Source: Alphaproteobacteria bacterium
GTDB taxonomy: Bacteria; Pseudomonadota; Alphaproteobacteria; ATCC43930; CGMCC-115725
Reading direction: 5' to 3'
NCBI GenBank assembly: GCA_030039975.1
Contig: JASHUO010000401.1
Span: 1 to 5,953 of the forward strand
Length of the DNA stretch: 5,953 nucleotides
The position numbers were made by a program, and so were the translations under genes. Positions 5,427 through 5,953 of the stretch are shown here, in pieces. Numbering within the stretch: position 1 is the stretch's first letter; each line of letters opens with the position of its first letter. The notes below the pieces were generated by a model. The model was given only the letters and a program-made list of their open reading frames with translations, was not told where the DNA came from and did no database searches.

Positions 5427-5953
5427 TCAATACTCGATCAGCACCACCACCTGGCCTGGCGGCAAGCCGCCCTGGACCATGGCCGGAGCCGCCTGGACGG
5501 TGATCCGATTCGTCGGCACGCCCAAGCGGGTCAGTTCCGCCGCCACCGCATTGGCGCGGTCGAGCGCATCGCCGAAGCTCTGCAGCTCCTGCTCCGCCGC
5601 TTTGGGACCGCTGCCGCGCGCGGCATAGCCGATGATGCGCAGCGAGCCGCCGCCCTGCTTCTGGAGCGTCGCCGTTTCGCTCAGTCGCTGATTATCGGTG
5701 GGGCTGAGCGTCTTACCGCCGCCGGTAAAGGCGATCTCCGCAGCTTCGAGCGTCACGGCGGCTCGCTTCCCGCCGGGGGTGCGCATGACCGACGGCTCCG
5801 CGGCGGGGTCGACATAGGGCGGCAACGGAGTGAGCGGCGGCGGCAACGCCGCCACTTGCTTGGGGGGCGGGCTCGGCGCCGCCACTTGCGGCGGCGGGCT
5901 CGTATTGGCAGCGGGCTGGGTCGGGGGCGGTTGCGGCGGCGGGCTCGCGGCGG
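5427..5953 (-). CDS. Proline-rich protein with C-terminal OmpA-like domain (5' end outside window)
   Basis: The frame is open from the TGA at 5427-5429 to the right edge, so the GTG at 5885 is probably internal and the N-terminus is missing. The visible part has about 175 residues. First comes a linker of about 50 residues rich in Pro, Ala and Gln with repeated SPPP blocks. Then comes a domain resembling the OmpA C-terminal fold: a strand (AAVTLEAAEIAFTGGG), a helix (LSPTDNQRLSETATL), a strand (LRIIGYA), a helix ending in LDRANAVAAELTRLGVP, and a final strand to VVVLIEY. OmpA domains bind peptidoglycan through an Asp after the second strand and an Arg in the third helix. The Arg is present (codon 5556-5558), but the Asp position reads Tyr-Ala-Ala. 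The protein is probably periplasmic or envelope-anchored, with the proline stretch as a spacer; no signal peptide is in view. MotB-like or TonB-like roles cannot be excluded without the N-terminus. Confidence 0.75.
   Translation of the reverse strand, partial: AASPPPQPPPTQPAANTSPPPQVAAPSPPPKQVAALPPPLTPLPPYVDPAAEPSVMRTPGGKRAAVTLEAAEIAFTGGGKTLSPTDNQRLSETATLQKQGGGSLRIIGYAARGSGPKAAEQELQSFGDALDRANAVAAELTRLGVPTNRITVQAAPAMVQGGLPPGQVVVLIEY
5848..5947 (-). repeat. Degenerate coding tandem repeat (SPPP blocks)
   Basis: Three related DNA segments at 5848-5875, 5878-5902 and 5931-5947 share the plus-strand pattern GCCGCCACTTGC followed by GGCGGGCTCG (the third keeps only the second half). On the coding strand they read SPPPKQVAA, SPPPQVAA and SPPPQPPP. 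The repeat lies in the proline-rich linker of the OmpA-like protein and may continue beyond the window edge. Confidence 0.7.

Noticed and set aside
5848..5947. CRISPR-like or direct-repeat array at the right edge
   Set aside because: The repeats are short, in frame and encode a proline-rich linker; there are no spacers of constant length.

Overview
This is an ordinary chromosomal housekeeping segment from a GC-rich bacterium, almost certainly an alphaproteobacterium. I base that on the strong G/C bias at third codon positions, on the hom and glpX genes lying together upstream of recJ on one strand (an arrangement I recall as common in Alphaproteobacteria), and on a sequence resembling the alphaproteobacterial general-stress (EcfG-type) promoter. 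I cannot name a genus.

Layout from left to right: the 3' end of an acyl-CoA dehydrogenase gene (+) runs in from the left edge. It converges on recJ (-), and the 148-base gap between them holds a long imperfect palindrome built from iterated 8-base units. After recJ comes a divergent promoter region of about 200 bases, then a small stand-alone response regulator (+). The regulator converges on glpX (class II fructose-1,6-bisphosphatase, -). glpX is preceded 25 bases away by hom (homoserine dehydrogenase, -), and the two are very probably one transcript, hom then glpX. Upstream of hom is a non-coding stretch of about 300 bases with a short palindromic element. Last is the C-terminal part of a proline-rich, OmpA-like protein (-) that runs off the right edge.

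Functionally, hom commits aspartate semialdehyde to threonine and methionine synthesis. glpX supplies fructose-6-phosphate in gluconeogenesis. recJ is a 5'-3' single-strand exonuclease of recombination and repair. They share a neighbourhood rather than a pathway. The acyl-CoA dehydrogenase belongs to fatty or organic acid oxidation, and the OmpA-like protein to the cell envelope.

I found no new multi-gene system. The points most worth a second look are the response regulator set between glpX and recJ on the opposite strand with an EcfG-like promoter in front of it, its shortened receiver domain, the palindromic intergenic repeat after the acyl-CoA dehydrogenase gene, and the loss of the usual peptidoglycan-contacting Asp in the OmpA-like domain.
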